Below, one piece after another: positions 1 through 7,812 of a DNA stretch of 55,542 nucleotides (within the stretch, counting starts at the first letter, position 1; the number at the start of each line of letters is the position of its first letter). Source of the stretch: Gemmatimonadota bacterium (GTDB lineage: Bacteria > Latescibacterota > UBA2968); the NCBI GenBank assembly GCA_026705765.1, contig JAPPAB010000101.1, positions 1 through 55,542 of the forward strand, read 5' to 3'. The notes below the pieces were generated by a model. The model was not told the origin of the DNA. It saw nothing but the letters and a program-made list of their open reading frames with translations, and did no database searches. A program made the position numbers and the translations under genes.

Positions 1-56
1 GTTGATTCGTTGATTCGTTGATTCGTTGATTCGTTGATTCGTTGATTCGTTGATTT
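1..56. repeat. Octamer tandem array (edge of composite repeat)
   Basis: About seven head-to-tail copies of GTTGATTC run from the first base to a last copy ending in GTTGATTT. The unit is the reverse complement of the GAATCAAC octamer found at 9.48 kb and 39.64 kb, so this is probably the end of an inverted copy of the same composite element, most of which lies outside the window. Confidence 0.8.
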
Positions 57-89
57 TTGACCCACTACGATTACTTTGGAGGTACTCAC

Positions 90-509
90 ATGTTCTTCAC
101 ACTTCTCCTCATCACGCTCGTAGTCGCCGCTCTCGTGTCTTTTATTGCCGTGCGTGCGTTTAGTAGCGCGATCAATAGTATCCTTCACCGGCTTATTGAC
201 GATGCGATAGCAAGCGCATGGGTGCGCTATATGAAGTTTGCGATTTTTGTGGTGGGTATTTCTGGCGGTGTGCGCGTCCGTTCGCTGGAGCGCTATATTT
301 TACCGCAGGAGTCTTTCGATTCCGCAGGCGAATCTCGCGATGTGCCACCCTTTGAGCTGACTACCGAACGCTGGGTGCTCGAGATCTATCGCACGATTAT
401 CGAATCTCTGCAATCTATCGCGTGGATGTTGCTCGTCTTTTTTATCGTTTCACTGGGTATGTACATTGTCGTGCGTATCTTTGAAATGCGCCGGGGGACG
501 AACGAGTGA
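90..509 (+). CDS. Small two-segment membrane protein, unknown function
   Basis: A 139-residue protein I do not recognise. The ATG at 90 is chosen because GGAGG at 78-82 sits 7 bases before it; a possible upstream start at 57 lies at the repeat boundary and has no SD. Residues about 1-25 form a strongly hydrophobic first membrane segment, and a second lies near residues 105-128 just before a short basic tail (VRIFEMRRG). The segment between them is a soluble loop of about 80 residues with the sequence GGVRVRSLERYILP near its start. The layout suggests a small inner-membrane protein with an extra-cytoplasmic or cytoplasmic loop. It precedes the C5 acid operon by 82 bases and need not be part of it. 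Confidence 0.7.
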   Translation: MFFTLLLITLVVAALVSFIAVRAFSSAINSILHRLIDDAIASAWVRYMKFAIFVVGISGGVRVRSLERYILPQESFDSAGESRDVPPFELTTERWVLEIYRTIIESLQSIAWMLLVFFIVSLGMYIVVRIFEMRRGTNE

Positions 510-591
510 TGAGTAGAGAGGGCGATAAAGCGGTGGACATCGGATTGCGGCGAATATTATATTGGGCGTTATTGACGCAAAGGGGTCTGGT

Positions 592-1122
592 ATGGAGAAA
601 ATAGAGAAAAAAGTGATACCGGGCTGGACCGGGAGATGCTATGAGGATTTCGAGGTGGGCGAAATCTACCGAAGCCGGTTCGGGCGGACGGTGACGACGG
701 CTGACAACCAGTTGTTTACGCATCTGACCCTGAATACCAATCCGCTTCACTTTGACGAGGAGTACGCCCGTCGGACGCGGTGGGGAAAGATTCTGGTGAA
801 CAGCACGTTTACGCTCGCGCTGGTCGTGGGGATGAGTGTCCCGGACGTGAGCGAGCAGGCGATGGCGAACCTGGGTTGGAGCGAGATCCGGCTTCCGAAC
901 CCTGTATTTGTGGGAGATACGCTCTATTGCGAGACGGAGGTGCTCGCCAGGCGGGAGTCGAAGTCGTTTCCGGAAGCAGGGATTGTGAAGGTTCGCACGC
1001 GGGGCGTGAATCAGCACGGCCGCGTCGTCATAGATCTGACTCGCAGTGTGATGGTCTATAAGAGGGCGCACGCGCCGTTGGCGGATACTTTTCCCGAAAT
1101 TCACGAGGAGAAAGACGGGTGA
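592..1122 (+). CDS. MaoC-like hydratase (itaconyl/mesaconyl-CoA hydratase type)
   Basis: A 176-residue hotdog-fold hydratase. The ATG at 592 follows AAGGGG (580-585); a TTG at 562 in the same frame has no SD. The hydratase motif is at residues 48-55, NTNPLHFD, with catalytic-type His53. The first Asp of the classic R-hydratase motif (DxNPxH) is Asn here, which I recall as usual for the branch that includes mycobacterial Rv2499c. The next gene is a CitE-like lyase whose GTG start overlaps this stop by 4 bases, followed by a family III CoA-transferase. Hydratase, lyase and transferase together are what itaconate degradation (Ich, Ccl, Ict) or mesaconate/citramalate routes need. MaoC family membership is near certain; the substrate is inferred from neighbours. 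Confidence 0.85.
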   Translation: MEKIEKKVIPGWTGRCYEDFEVGEIYRSRFGRTVTTADNQLFTHLTLNTNPLHFDEEYARRTRWGKILVNSTFTLALVVGMSVPDVSEQAMANLGWSEIRLPNPVFVGDTLYCETEVLARRESKSFPEAGIVKVRTRGVNQHGRVVIDLTRSVMVYKRAHAPLADTFPEIHEEKDG

Positions 1123-1976
1123 AGTCGATGCGGTCCTGGCTTTTTGTACCGGGGCACCGGCAGCGTATGATCGACAAGGCTCTGGGCCTGCCGGCGGATG
1201 TGTTGATATTCGATCTGGAGGACGGCGTCCCGGAGGCTGAGAAGGATGTTGCGCGCAGTCGTGTCGCTGCCGCGCTGGATGGCCCGCATGGCGGCTCAAC
1301 GCGGTTCGTCAGGGTTCACGATGCTGGTTCATCCGAATTGGACGCCGATCTGCAGGTGATCGCGCGTGCGGGGCTGCAGGGGCTCGTGTTGTCCAAAGTG
1401 CAGGGTCCAGAGGATGTGCTTCAGGTGTGCCGGTGGCTGGACCGGCACGAGACCAGAGCGGGTATTCCATCTGGAGGCGTCGGGCTTCTGGCAACCATTG
1501 AGAGCGCCCGGGGTCTGGTTCAGGCGCCTGCGATCGCATCCGTTACACCCAGGCTGGTGGGGCTTATGTTCGGCGCGGAGGATTTCGCGCTGGATATGGG
1601 CCTTTTTTCGCACCCGGGACAGGGATTGGTCAATTACGCCCGATCGGCTCTGGCGGTGGCCGCGGCAAGCGGGAAAATCCGGGCTATAGACAAGGTATTT
1701 ACGGACATCAGCGATCTTGACGGGTTGGCTGTGGAGGCGCGACGGGCCAGAGATCTGGGGTTTGCCGGAAAAGCCGTGATTCATCCGGGTCAGGTTGGGA
1801 TGGTGAATGAAATTTTCAGTCCCACGGAGGTCGAGGAGAGGTGGGCACGGCGAATTGTTGAGGCTTTTGAACGGCGGGCGGACGAAGGCCCGGCGACTGT
1901 AGATGGTCGGATGGTAGATAGGCCGATTTTGGAACGGGCGCGCTGGATCCTGGATCGCCTTGAGGAAGAGGGTTAA
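1119..1976 (+). CDS. CitE-like acyl-CoA lyase (HpcH/HpaI family)
   Basis: A 285-residue TIM-barrel lyase of the citrate lyase beta / malyl-CoA lyase family. Family marks are RSWLFVPG at residues 5-12, IFDLEDGVP at about 30-38, the metal-site segment LLATIESARG at about 129-138, and MFGAEDFALDMG at about 150-161. The GTG start at 1119 overlaps the upstream TGA and has GAGGAG at 1105-1110; an ATG at 1128 is a possible alternative. Such enzymes cleave citramalyl-CoA, malyl-CoA or HMG-CoA-like substrates. Beside a MaoC hydratase and a CaiB/BaiF transferase, citramalyl-CoA to pyruvate plus acetyl-CoA is the most economical guess. The size matches single-gene lyases such as Rv2498c, not the three-subunit citrate lyase complex. 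Confidence 0.87.
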   Translation: MKSMRSWLFVPGHRQRMIDKALGLPADVLIFDLEDGVPEAEKDVARSRVAAALDGPHGGSTRFVRVHDAGSSELDADLQVIARAGLQGLVLSKVQGPEDVLQVCRWLDRHETRAGIPSGGVGLLATIESARGLVQAPAIASVTPRLVGLMFGAEDFALDMGLFSHPGQGLVNYARSALAVAAASGKIRAIDKVFTDISDLDGLAVEARRARDLGFAGKAVIHPGQVGMVNEIFSPTEVEERWARRIVEAFERRADEGPATVDGRMVDRPILERARWILDRLEEEG

Positions 1977-1977
1977 C

Positions 1978-3183
1978 TTGCACGATCAAAACCAACATCC
2001 GCCCCTGAATGGAATAAGGATTGTCTCGGTGGAGCAGTTCGGAGCGGGGCCGTGGGCAACGATGATGCTGGCGGACCTTGGGGCGGAGATCATCAAGATC
2101 GAGAATCCCGAGACGGGCGGCGATGTCGCGCGTTATGTGCCACCTTATACGGCTGATCAGGATAGCGTGTATTTCCAGAGTTTCAACCGAAACAAGAAGA
2201 GTATGACGCTGAATTTGCAGCATCCAGGAGGGCGGGAGGTGTTGCATCGGCTGGTGGGGATTTCGGATGGGGTGTTCAACAATCTGCGCGGAGACCTTCC
2301 GGCTCGGCTGGGTCTGGATTATCCGGCGCTGCGTGCGATCAAGGCTTCCATTGTGTGCTGCTCGCTTTCCGCGTTCGGACGGCATGGGTCTCGGGCGGGT
2401 GAACCGGGATACGATTATCTGATGCAGGGATATGCCGGATGGATGAGTCTTACGGGCGAGCCTGACGGTCCGCCGACGAAGACAGGACTTTCTCTCGTGG
2501 ATCTCGGCGCGGGCACCATGGCGTCTCTGGGTATGGTCAGCGCGATCTTCCGCGCCAGACAGACGGGTCTGGGGTGCGACGTAGATGTGAATCTGTTCGA
2601 TACGGCACTGGCGAATCTGGGATATGTGGCGGCGTGGTTCCTGACCAGAGGGTATCAGGCGCATCGGACGCCGGATTCTTCTCATCCGTCACAGATCCCG
2701 TCGCAGGTGGTGCCGACCAGGGACGGATGGCTGGTGATCATGTGCGCAAAGGAGAAGTTTTTTCAAAATCTGGTACGTGTTCTGGGGGTGCCGGAACTGG
2801 CGGAAGATTCCCGGTTCTGCTCTTTTGCTGATCGCCTGGAGAACCGGGATGTTCTGGTTCCGATTCTGAAGGATCTCTTCCGCAAGAAGACGACCGACGA
2901 TTGGCTGGCGCTGCTCAAGGGCAAGGTGCCCTGCGCGCCCGTGAATACGGTTGCGCAGGCTTTTGCCGACCCGCAGGTGGCCGAAGATAATATGATACTG
3001 GAGTTGCCGCATCCGGAGTTCGGAGCCGTCCGGGTGGTGGCGAGTCCCATAGATGTCGGCGGTGGATCGGTTGAACCCCGGCGCGGGCCTTCACTGGGGG
3101 AACACAACGAGTCGATCTTGGGCGAGTATCTCGGATATTCGATGCCAGAGATTGAGAAGCTCCGAAGCGATGGCGCCATTTGA
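1978..3183 (+). CDS. Family III CoA-transferase (CaiB/BaiF)
   Basis: A protein of 401 residues with the CaiB/BaiF fold. Visible marks: LADLGAEIIKIENP at residues 31-44, the substrate segment FNRNKKSM at 69-76, and the catalytic Asp175 in SLVDLGAGT. The proposed start is TTG at 1978, two bases after the lyase stop, with a GAAGAGGG SD at 1965-1972. Family III enzymes move CoA between carboxylic acids, commonly from succinyl-CoA. As the last gene of a MaoC-CitE-CaiB operon it would activate the acid that the hydratase and lyase then break down, such as itaconate, mesaconate or citramalate; the substrate is inference. The stop is 4 bases from the convergent sulfatase-like gene, and no terminator is visible between them. 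Confidence 0.87.
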   Translation: MHDQNQHPPLNGIRIVSVEQFGAGPWATMMLADLGAEIIKIENPETGGDVARYVPPYTADQDSVYFQSFNRNKKSMTLNLQHPGGREVLHRLVGISDGVFNNLRGDLPARLGLDYPALRAIKASIVCCSLSAFGRHGSRAGEPGYDYLMQGYAGWMSLTGEPDGPPTKTGLSLVDLGAGTMASLGMVSAIFRARQTGLGCDVDVNLFDTALANLGYVAAWFLTRGYQAHRTPDSSHPSQIPSQVVPTRDGWLVIMCAKEKFFQNLVRVLGVPELAEDSRFCSFADRLENRDVLVPILKDLFRKKTTDDWLALLKGKVPCAPVNTVAQAFADPQVAEDNMILELPHPEFGAVRVVASPIDVGGGSVEPRRGPSLGEHNESILGEYLGYSMPEIEKLRSDGAI

Positions 3184-3187
3184 ATTT

Positions 3188-4555
3188 TCAGGCATTGGGC
3201 AATTCGGTTCGCAATGCGAATTTTTCCTCAGGCGTTCCCGCGCCTTTTAATACTTCCAGATATGCTTTGTGCAGTCGCTGTGCTTCGGCCATGTTTTGCT
3301 GGTTATACACGTTGTTCTTTTGCGCGAGGTCTGTTTGGAGGTCGTATAGTTCCGCTGGCCAGTTGGGTCCGCGATAGTGCAAGGTCCAGTTGCCGTCTGT
3401 GATGCTGGAGCACACGCTGCGGTCTTCGCGCACGGGCAGGGTTGCCGATGTGACGGCGACTTTCCGTTGTTCTTCTGCTTTTTCGCCTTTTAAGATGGGG
3501 GCGACTGATATCCCGTGTAGTCCATCGGGTTTTTTTATGCCTGCAAGGTCGAGTATTGTGGGCATGAAATCGACGGGTTGTGTTAAGGCTTTTGTGCGTT
3601 TTCCGGCTGCGTTGCTGCCGGGTACATATCCCATGAAAGCTGTGTGGGATACTTCTTCGTAATAGGGCCAGTCGCCATCTGGTCCCTGTCCGCTTTTGCC
3701 AATGCGTCCGTGGTCGCCGATGTAGTGTCCGTGGTCAGACATGAAGATTACGGCTGTGTCTTCCCAGAGGTTCAGGTTTTCTACTTTTTCCAACAGGTGA
3801 CCGACCCAGGTGTCCATGAGTGTGACTTCACCTGCGTATAGTGCCTGCGTGTGTTTGATTTCTTCTGCGCTCAGGTAATCGCAATAGTCGTAAATGGGAT
3901 GGTCGATGACTTCGCCTGTGTAGTCGGGGTTGTACATATTGACATAGTGCGCGGGGGGGTCCCACGGTTCGTGAGGATCAAAGGTGTCGATGTAGAGGAA
4001 GAATTTTTCGTGGGTGTGGTTTGCTTCCAGCCAGTCTGCGGCGCGTTGCATGGTGCGTGCGACAAAGGTGTCGCGTTCTGTTTCCCAGTGTGCTGCACGC
4101 CAGCGGTAGTGATATTGTTGCATGCGCTCAGGTGTGCGAATTTTTTCGGGGACTGATTCGAGGGGGACGGGTATATCATCTGTGATTGAGCGGTCGCCTT
4201 CTTGTCCGCGAATCCATTCCCAGCCCAAAAATCCGCGGTCAAATTGATGTCCGTCTCTTACCAGGTGCGGTGTGTCGCACAAGAGCATGGTGACATATCC
4301 CGCGTCTGTGAGGAGTTCGGACAAGATGACTTCATCTTCGGGAAGTGGCGTCCAGCCTCGAAAGGGGAATGTCAGCCTGCCGGTCATCATGTCTGTGCGC
4401 GTGGGTATTGTTGGGAATGATGCCTGATACGCGCGGTCAAAGACCATGCAGCGTTTGGAGAATGCGTCTATATGCGGCGTGTGGATCCAGGTATTTCCGT
4501 GACACCCCAGGTGATCATAACGCAAGGTGTCGGACATTACGACAATGATGTTCAT
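3188..4555 (-). CDS. Sulfatase-fold hydrolase with Thr at the nucleophile position
   Basis: A 455-residue member of the alkaline phosphatase/sulfatase superfamily (PF00884). The start at 4555 is set by GGGAGGG just upstream; the frame is open further upstream without an SD. The N-terminal metal segment is MSDTLRYDHLG at residues 7-17, and the second metal site is FMSDHGHYIGDHG in the C-terminal half. The maturation motif C/S-x-P-x-R reads T49-I-P-T-R53, followed by MMTGR. Thr is not a known substrate for the formylglycine-generating enzyme, but it is the nucleophile of phospho-transferring relatives (LtaS, EptA, NPP). It may therefore be a phosphodiesterase/phosphonate-type hydrolase or inactive. 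The two other sulfatases in this window carry the normal Cys. No signal peptide is seen. Confidence 0.85.
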   Translation of the reverse strand: MNIIVVMSDTLRYDHLGCHGNTWIHTPHIDAFSKRCMVFDRAYQASFPTIPTRTDMMTGRLTFPFRGWTPLPEDEVILSELLTDAGYVTMLLCDTPHLVRDGHQFDRGFLGWEWIRGQEGDRSITDDIPVPLESVPEKIRTPERMQQYHYRWRAAHWETERDTFVARTMQRAADWLEANHTHEKFFLYIDTFDPHEPWDPPAHYVNMYNPDYTGEVIDHPIYDYCDYLSAEEIKHTQALYAGEVTLMDTWVGHLLEKVENLNLWEDTAVIFMSDHGHYIGDHGRIGKSGQGPDGDWPYYEEVSHTAFMGYVPGSNAAGKRTKALTQPVDFMPTILDLAGIKKPDGLHGISVAPILKGEKAEEQRKVAVTSATLPVREDRSVCSSITDGNWTLHYRGPNWPAELYDLQTDLAQKNNVYNQQNMAEAQRLHKAYLEVLKGAGTPEEKFALRTELPNA

Positions 4556-4698
4556 GTGTGACCCTCCCAAAAAGGTTTCTGAATGCTGAAAATTGAGCTT
4601 GTGTAAAATAATTCCCTTTTTCAGAATCTGCAACACGAACGCCAGATGGTGTCAGAATGGTGTTGTGGTTTGCAGCAGGATATAACGCCTGTCGATGG

Positions 4699-4727
4699 TT
4701 GACAGCTTATAAATTTCTGTCTATGTT
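4699..4727 (+). promoter_or_regulatory. Putative sigma70 promoter for the restriction-modification unit
   Basis: TTGACA at 4699-4704, a 17-base spacer and TATGTT at 4722-4727. Transcription would begin near 4734, giving a leader of about 40 bases before the endonuclease ATG at 4776. The -35 is perfect and the -10 matches at four positions. Confidence 0.5.
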
Positions 4728-4775
4728 TGTAGCAAAATCAAATACCCATTTTAAAGTCACATATCACGTAAATAC

Positions 4776-5492
4776 ATGACGGAAAAAGATCCAGACATTC
4801 TATCCTTGGATGAAATCGAGGAAATCGAAAAGCTCACGTTGCGTTGGATATTTCAAGCGGTTTATGATTTCGGAATGGAAGCACATGAAATATTCCTTAG
4901 ATCGCCTGATAGCGTTAAAGATATTGCTGAAGATATAACGCGAGAATTGCTTGATCGACTTTCAGGATTTAATGTGCAACAGAGAGTATATGGAACAGTT
5001 GATTATAAAAAAGCACGATATGTGATTCTTCCTGATCAAACCGTCAGACAGGCATTACTTATTGACTCAAAAGCAGAGAAGGAAAATCGTTCTGCAACGA
5101 TTCAGATGTCACAAACGTCCATGTGGGTGAGACAACGGCGGTCCGGTGCTCAGGTTAATGAAAAAGGGTTTTTGCCAGAAATATCCAGATATGGAGATAA
5201 AAATTATCTCACAACGACATGCCTTATTCATTTCAGCTACGATGATCGTTTAGGTCGTCATCATTTGCGTGAAGTGACTATGATAGCAATTCCAAATGGA
5301 AAATTGCAAGGAAGGTATAATCCAACGGTTGATGATGGCATCTGGTTGGCTGGTAGAAATGCACCGATATTAGGTGAAGATTTCAGGGTAAGAGTAGGCT
5401 TTAGCAGATTAAAGGCCAAGGCTTCGTGGCGAATACAAAGGCTTACTTATGATGAAAAAAGACAGGAGTGTATAGGGTCATGGCAATCGTAA
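4776..5492 (+). CDS. SfiI-like type II restriction endonuclease
   Basis: A 238-residue protein that I assign to the SfiI restriction endonuclease family (PF11487). The PD-(D/E)XK-type site is visible: Asp76 in GTVDYKK, then Asp97-Ser-Lys99 in LLIDSKAEK, followed by ATIQMSQTSM. The Asp-to-DxK spacing of 21 equals that of the D79/D100/K102 site I recall for SfiI, a tetrameric enzyme cutting GGCCNNNNNGGCC. The next gene, overlapping it, is a DNA methyltransferase, as expected for a restriction-modification pair. There is no good SD before the ATG, only CACGTAAATAC, so translation may be weak or start differently. The gene is visibly AT-richer than the flanking metabolic genes, which fits acquisition by transfer. 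Cleavage specificity cannot be read from sequence. Confidence 0.82.
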   Translation: MTEKDPDILSLDEIEEIEKLTLRWIFQAVYDFGMEAHEIFLRSPDSVKDIAEDITRELLDRLSGFNVQQRVYGTVDYKKARYVILPDQTVRQALLIDSKAEKENRSATIQMSQTSMWVRQRRSGAQVNEKGFLPEISRYGDKNYLTTTCLIHFSYDDRLGRHHLREVTMIAIPNGKLQGRYNPTVDDGIWLAGRNAPILGEDFRVRVGFSRLKAKASWRIQRLTYDEKRQECIGSWQS

Positions 5493-6505
5493 ACTTGTTT
5501 AAATCACTTGCTCCGAACGCAATATATCACGGCGATTCGCAGGAGCTTTTGGGGAGAATTGAACGAGAATCCATTGCGCTCAGTATCTGGTCTCCTCCGT
5601 ATTACGTCGGGAAAGAATACGAGAAGGATTTATCATTTGAAGATTGGAAAAATCTTCTGCAAAAGGTGATTAAACTACATTTTCCCATTGTAAAACCCGG
5701 TGGATTTTTAGTAATCAATATTGCCGATATATTGTGTTTTAAGGATGAGACGATGCCCAAAATTATGGCGGAAAACATTTCTCGTCGGAAAATTAATCTT
5801 ACAAAAGAAGATATACTTAAGGTTGTACAACAGCATCCCAATTGGAATAGGTACAAACTTGCAGAACACTTCGGATGCAGCGAGCAAACAATAGATCGGC
5901 GGCTTAACGGTAACAATATTAGAGGTGGGAAATATCAATCTCAAACAAGGGTCTATCTCGTTGGGGAATTAATAGAAAAAGCTGCTACAGATGCAGGTTT
6001 TTATTTATATGATCGGCGTATATGGGTAAAAGACGCCGCCTGGGAGAACTCGAGGTGGCATACCATATCATACCGTTCTGTAGATGAGTCCGAATATATT
6101 TATATTTTTTGGAAGCCGGGTATAACGAAGGTTGATCGATCAAGGCTTACAAAACAAGAATGGGTAAATTGGGGTTCCAGAGGTGTATGGGAGATTCCTT
6201 CTGTACGCAGCAATTCAGATCATGATTCTAAGTTTCCAGTTGAGTTGCCTCGCAGAGCAATTAAGCTATTTACTGAGCCTGATGAAATTGTGCTCGATTG
6301 CTTTATAGGAAGTGGCACGACTGCTTTGGCAGCATTAAGTGAGGGAAGAAGATATATCGGTATTGACAAAGAAAAGAGGTCGGTAGAGATCGCAACAGAA
6401 GCTGTAAAATCATTCAATACGTACGAAAAAGAGCCTGAGCAGATGGATCTTCTGATACGGGAATTGGAAGCAGGATATGAGATAGATGAAAGACGCAAGA
6501 TGTGA
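5480..6505 (+). CDS. DNA methyltransferase (N4-cytosine type) with internal helix-turn-helix
   Basis: A 341-residue amino-methyltransferase in circularly permuted (beta-class) order. Catalytic motif IV is SPPY at residues 38-41, typical of N4-cytosine or some N6-adenine enzymes. FPVELPRR at 252-259 leads into the SAM-binding motif I, DCFIGSGTTA, at 273-282. Between them, residues about 107-145 look like an inserted helix-turn-helix (NRYKLAEHFGCSEQTIDRRL), which could help target recognition or regulate the operon. The ATG at 5480 lies inside the end of the endonuclease gene (13-base overlap) and follows ATAGGG; a GTG at 5468 is less likely. Its job is to protect the host from the SfiI-like nuclease. 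The base methylated is inferred from SPPY. Confidence 0.87.
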   Translation: MAIVNLFKSLAPNAIYHGDSQELLGRIERESIALSIWSPPYYVGKEYEKDLSFEDWKNLLQKVIKLHFPIVKPGGFLVINIADILCFKDETMPKIMAENISRRKINLTKEDILKVVQQHPNWNRYKLAEHFGCSEQTIDRRLNGNNIRGGKYQSQTRVYLVGELIEKAATDAGFYLYDRRIWVKDAAWENSRWHTISYRSVDESEYIYIFWKPGITKVDRSRLTKQEWVNWGSRGVWEIPSVRSNSDHDSKFPVELPRRAIKLFTEPDEIVLDCFIGSGTTALAALSEGRRYIGIDKEKRSVEIATEAVKSFNTYEKEPEQMDLLIRELEAGYEIDERRKM

Positions 6506-6565
6506 CGTCAAAAGCGGGCGAACTCAAGGGTGTAATCTACAACTGACTATTGACCACGAAGTGAT

Positions 6566-6787
6566 ATGGATAAAGACAACAAACTTTTAGATGTGGTTGC
6601 ATTGACCGAAGATATTGCTGAGTATGATCTCTGTCAGGGGCAGGTTGGAACAATTGTTGAGGTGCTTTCGGATGGTCAAGCGTTTGAAGTTGAATTTTGT
6701 GATCGGGAAGGTCGCACCTATGAATCAGTTGGTTTACGTCCCAACCAGTTTATCGTATTACACTATGCGCCGATCTCGAATGTCTGA
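6566..6787 (+). CDS. DUF4926 domain protein
   Basis: A 73-residue protein matching DUF4926 from memory: LLDVVALTEDIAEYDL, then GQVGTIVEVL, FEVEFCDREGRTY and a closing LRPNQFIVL. This is a small SH3-like beta-barrel family of unknown function, often seen beside toxin-antitoxin or restriction genes. The ATG has a modest GAAGTGAT SD. It lies 60 bases after the methyltransferase and just before a strong terminator, so it is probably the third gene of the restriction-modification transcript. Whether it assists that system is not known. Confidence 0.75.
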   Translation: MDKDNKLLDVVALTEDIAEYDLCQGQVGTIVEVLSDGQAFEVEFCDREGRTYESVGLRPNQFIVLHYAPISNV

Positions 6788-6813
6788 GATGTTGTAAGTA
6801 AAAAGTTGATAAT

Positions 6814-6843
6814 AAGCCCCGGATTTTTCCAGGGCTTTTTTTA
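6814..6843 (+). terminator. Rho-independent terminator after the restriction-modification unit
   Basis: AAGCCC at 6814-6819 pairs with GGGCTT at 6832-6837, with inner GGA/TCC pairing, followed by a run of T. It closes the 4.7-6.8 kb transcript and separates it from the DapA-family gene. Confidence 0.85.
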
Positions 6844-6927
6844 TAACGCAATAATCAGTTTGACCTCTGTAGGAGTGATGTTTTTTCAGGATTAATATTT
6901 GTGGTCACACGCATTGAGGAGGAGATG

Positions 6928-7812
6928 ATGGATTCTATTTATGGGATTGTGCCGCCAGTGGTAACGCCGTTTCGAGAGGATGACTCGCTTGATGAGGGGG
7001 CGTTTCGTGCGGAAATTCAGTATATGGTTGAGACGGCAGAGGTGCACGGGGTGGCGGTGACGGGGAGTACGGGCGAGGGGCATACGCTCGGAGATGATGA
7101 GGTGAGGCAGTTGACGCAATGGGCAGTGGAGGAAGCCGATGGGCGAGTGCCAGTGATTACGGGGATTATTACGGATAGTACGAAGTCGGCAATTGAGCGG
7201 GGGAAGGCTGTGGCCGATTTGGGTCCGGTGGCGTTGCAGGTGACGCCGGTGCATTATTTGTTTCGGCCAGATGATGATGCGATGGTCAGGCATTTTGAGG
7301 CGTTGTGTGAGGGGACGGGATTGCCGGTGATGATTTACAATGTGGTGCCGTGGACGTATTTGTCGCCGGAGTTGTTGACGCGGATTATTGACGCGGTGGA
7401 AGGTGTGGTGGGGGTGAAGCAGAGTGCGGGAGATATGAAGTTGCTGGCTGATTTGTTGTTGATGGCGGGAGATCGAGCACGGATTATGACTGCGGTAGAT
7501 GCGTTGTTGTATCCGTCATTTGTTTTAGGGGCGCACGGTGCGATTGCGGCGATTTTGACGGCGGTGCCCGAGTTGTGTGTGGCGGTGTGGGATGCGTGTC
7601 GTGCAGGTGATCATAAAAAGGCGTTGGATTTACACGAAAAGTTGCTGCCGATTTGGAATGCGATTTTTGATGATAATTTGCCCGCAAATACCAAGTATGC
7701 GATGAAGCTGCAGGGACGTAATGGAGGTGTGCCGCGCCCGCCAATGCCACCGTCGTCTGCCGAGCAGGAAAGGCAGGTTCAGGCGGCATTGGAGAATGCA
7801 GGTGTGATTTAA
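6928..7812 (+). CDS. DapA/NanA-family class I aldolase
   Basis: A 294-residue member of the dihydrodipicolinate synthase / N-acetylneuraminate lyase family. GSTGEG is at residues 46-51, the proton-relay Tyr137 is in MIYNVV, and the Schiff-base Lys164 is in VGVKQSAGD. ATG 6928 is preferred over the adjacent ATG 6925 because GAGGAGGAG at 6916-6924 then has the better spacing. The typical pyruvate-binding pattern is present, but the substrate cannot be chosen among DHDPS, sialic acid lyase, 2-keto-3-deoxy-sugar aldolase or 5-dehydro-4-deoxyglucarate dehydratase. Given the sugar-oxidoreductase neighbourhood, a 2-keto-3-deoxy acid is a reasonable guess. Its stop codon overlaps the end of a convergent sigma factor fragment by 4 bases. 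Confidence 0.88.
   Translation: MDSIYGIVPPVVTPFREDDSLDEGAFRAEIQYMVETAEVHGVAVTGSTGEGHTLGDDEVRQLTQWAVEEADGRVPVITGIITDSTKSAIERGKAVADLGPVALQVTPVHYLFRPDDDAMVRHFEALCEGTGLPVMIYNVVPWTYLSPELLTRIIDAVEGVVGVKQSAGDMKLLADLLLMAGDRARIMTAVDALLYPSFVLGAHGAIAAILTAVPELCVAVWDACRAGDHKKALDLHEKLLPIWNAIFDDNLPANTKYAMKLQGRNGGVPRPPMPPSSAEQERQVQAALENAGVI

Noticed and set aside
442-1299. Long open frame on the minus strand (285 codons)
   Set aside because: It lies opposite the MaoC and lyase genes, which have recognised motifs and SD sequences. Its translation is rich in Arg, His and Pro, as expected for the antisense of GC-rich genes.
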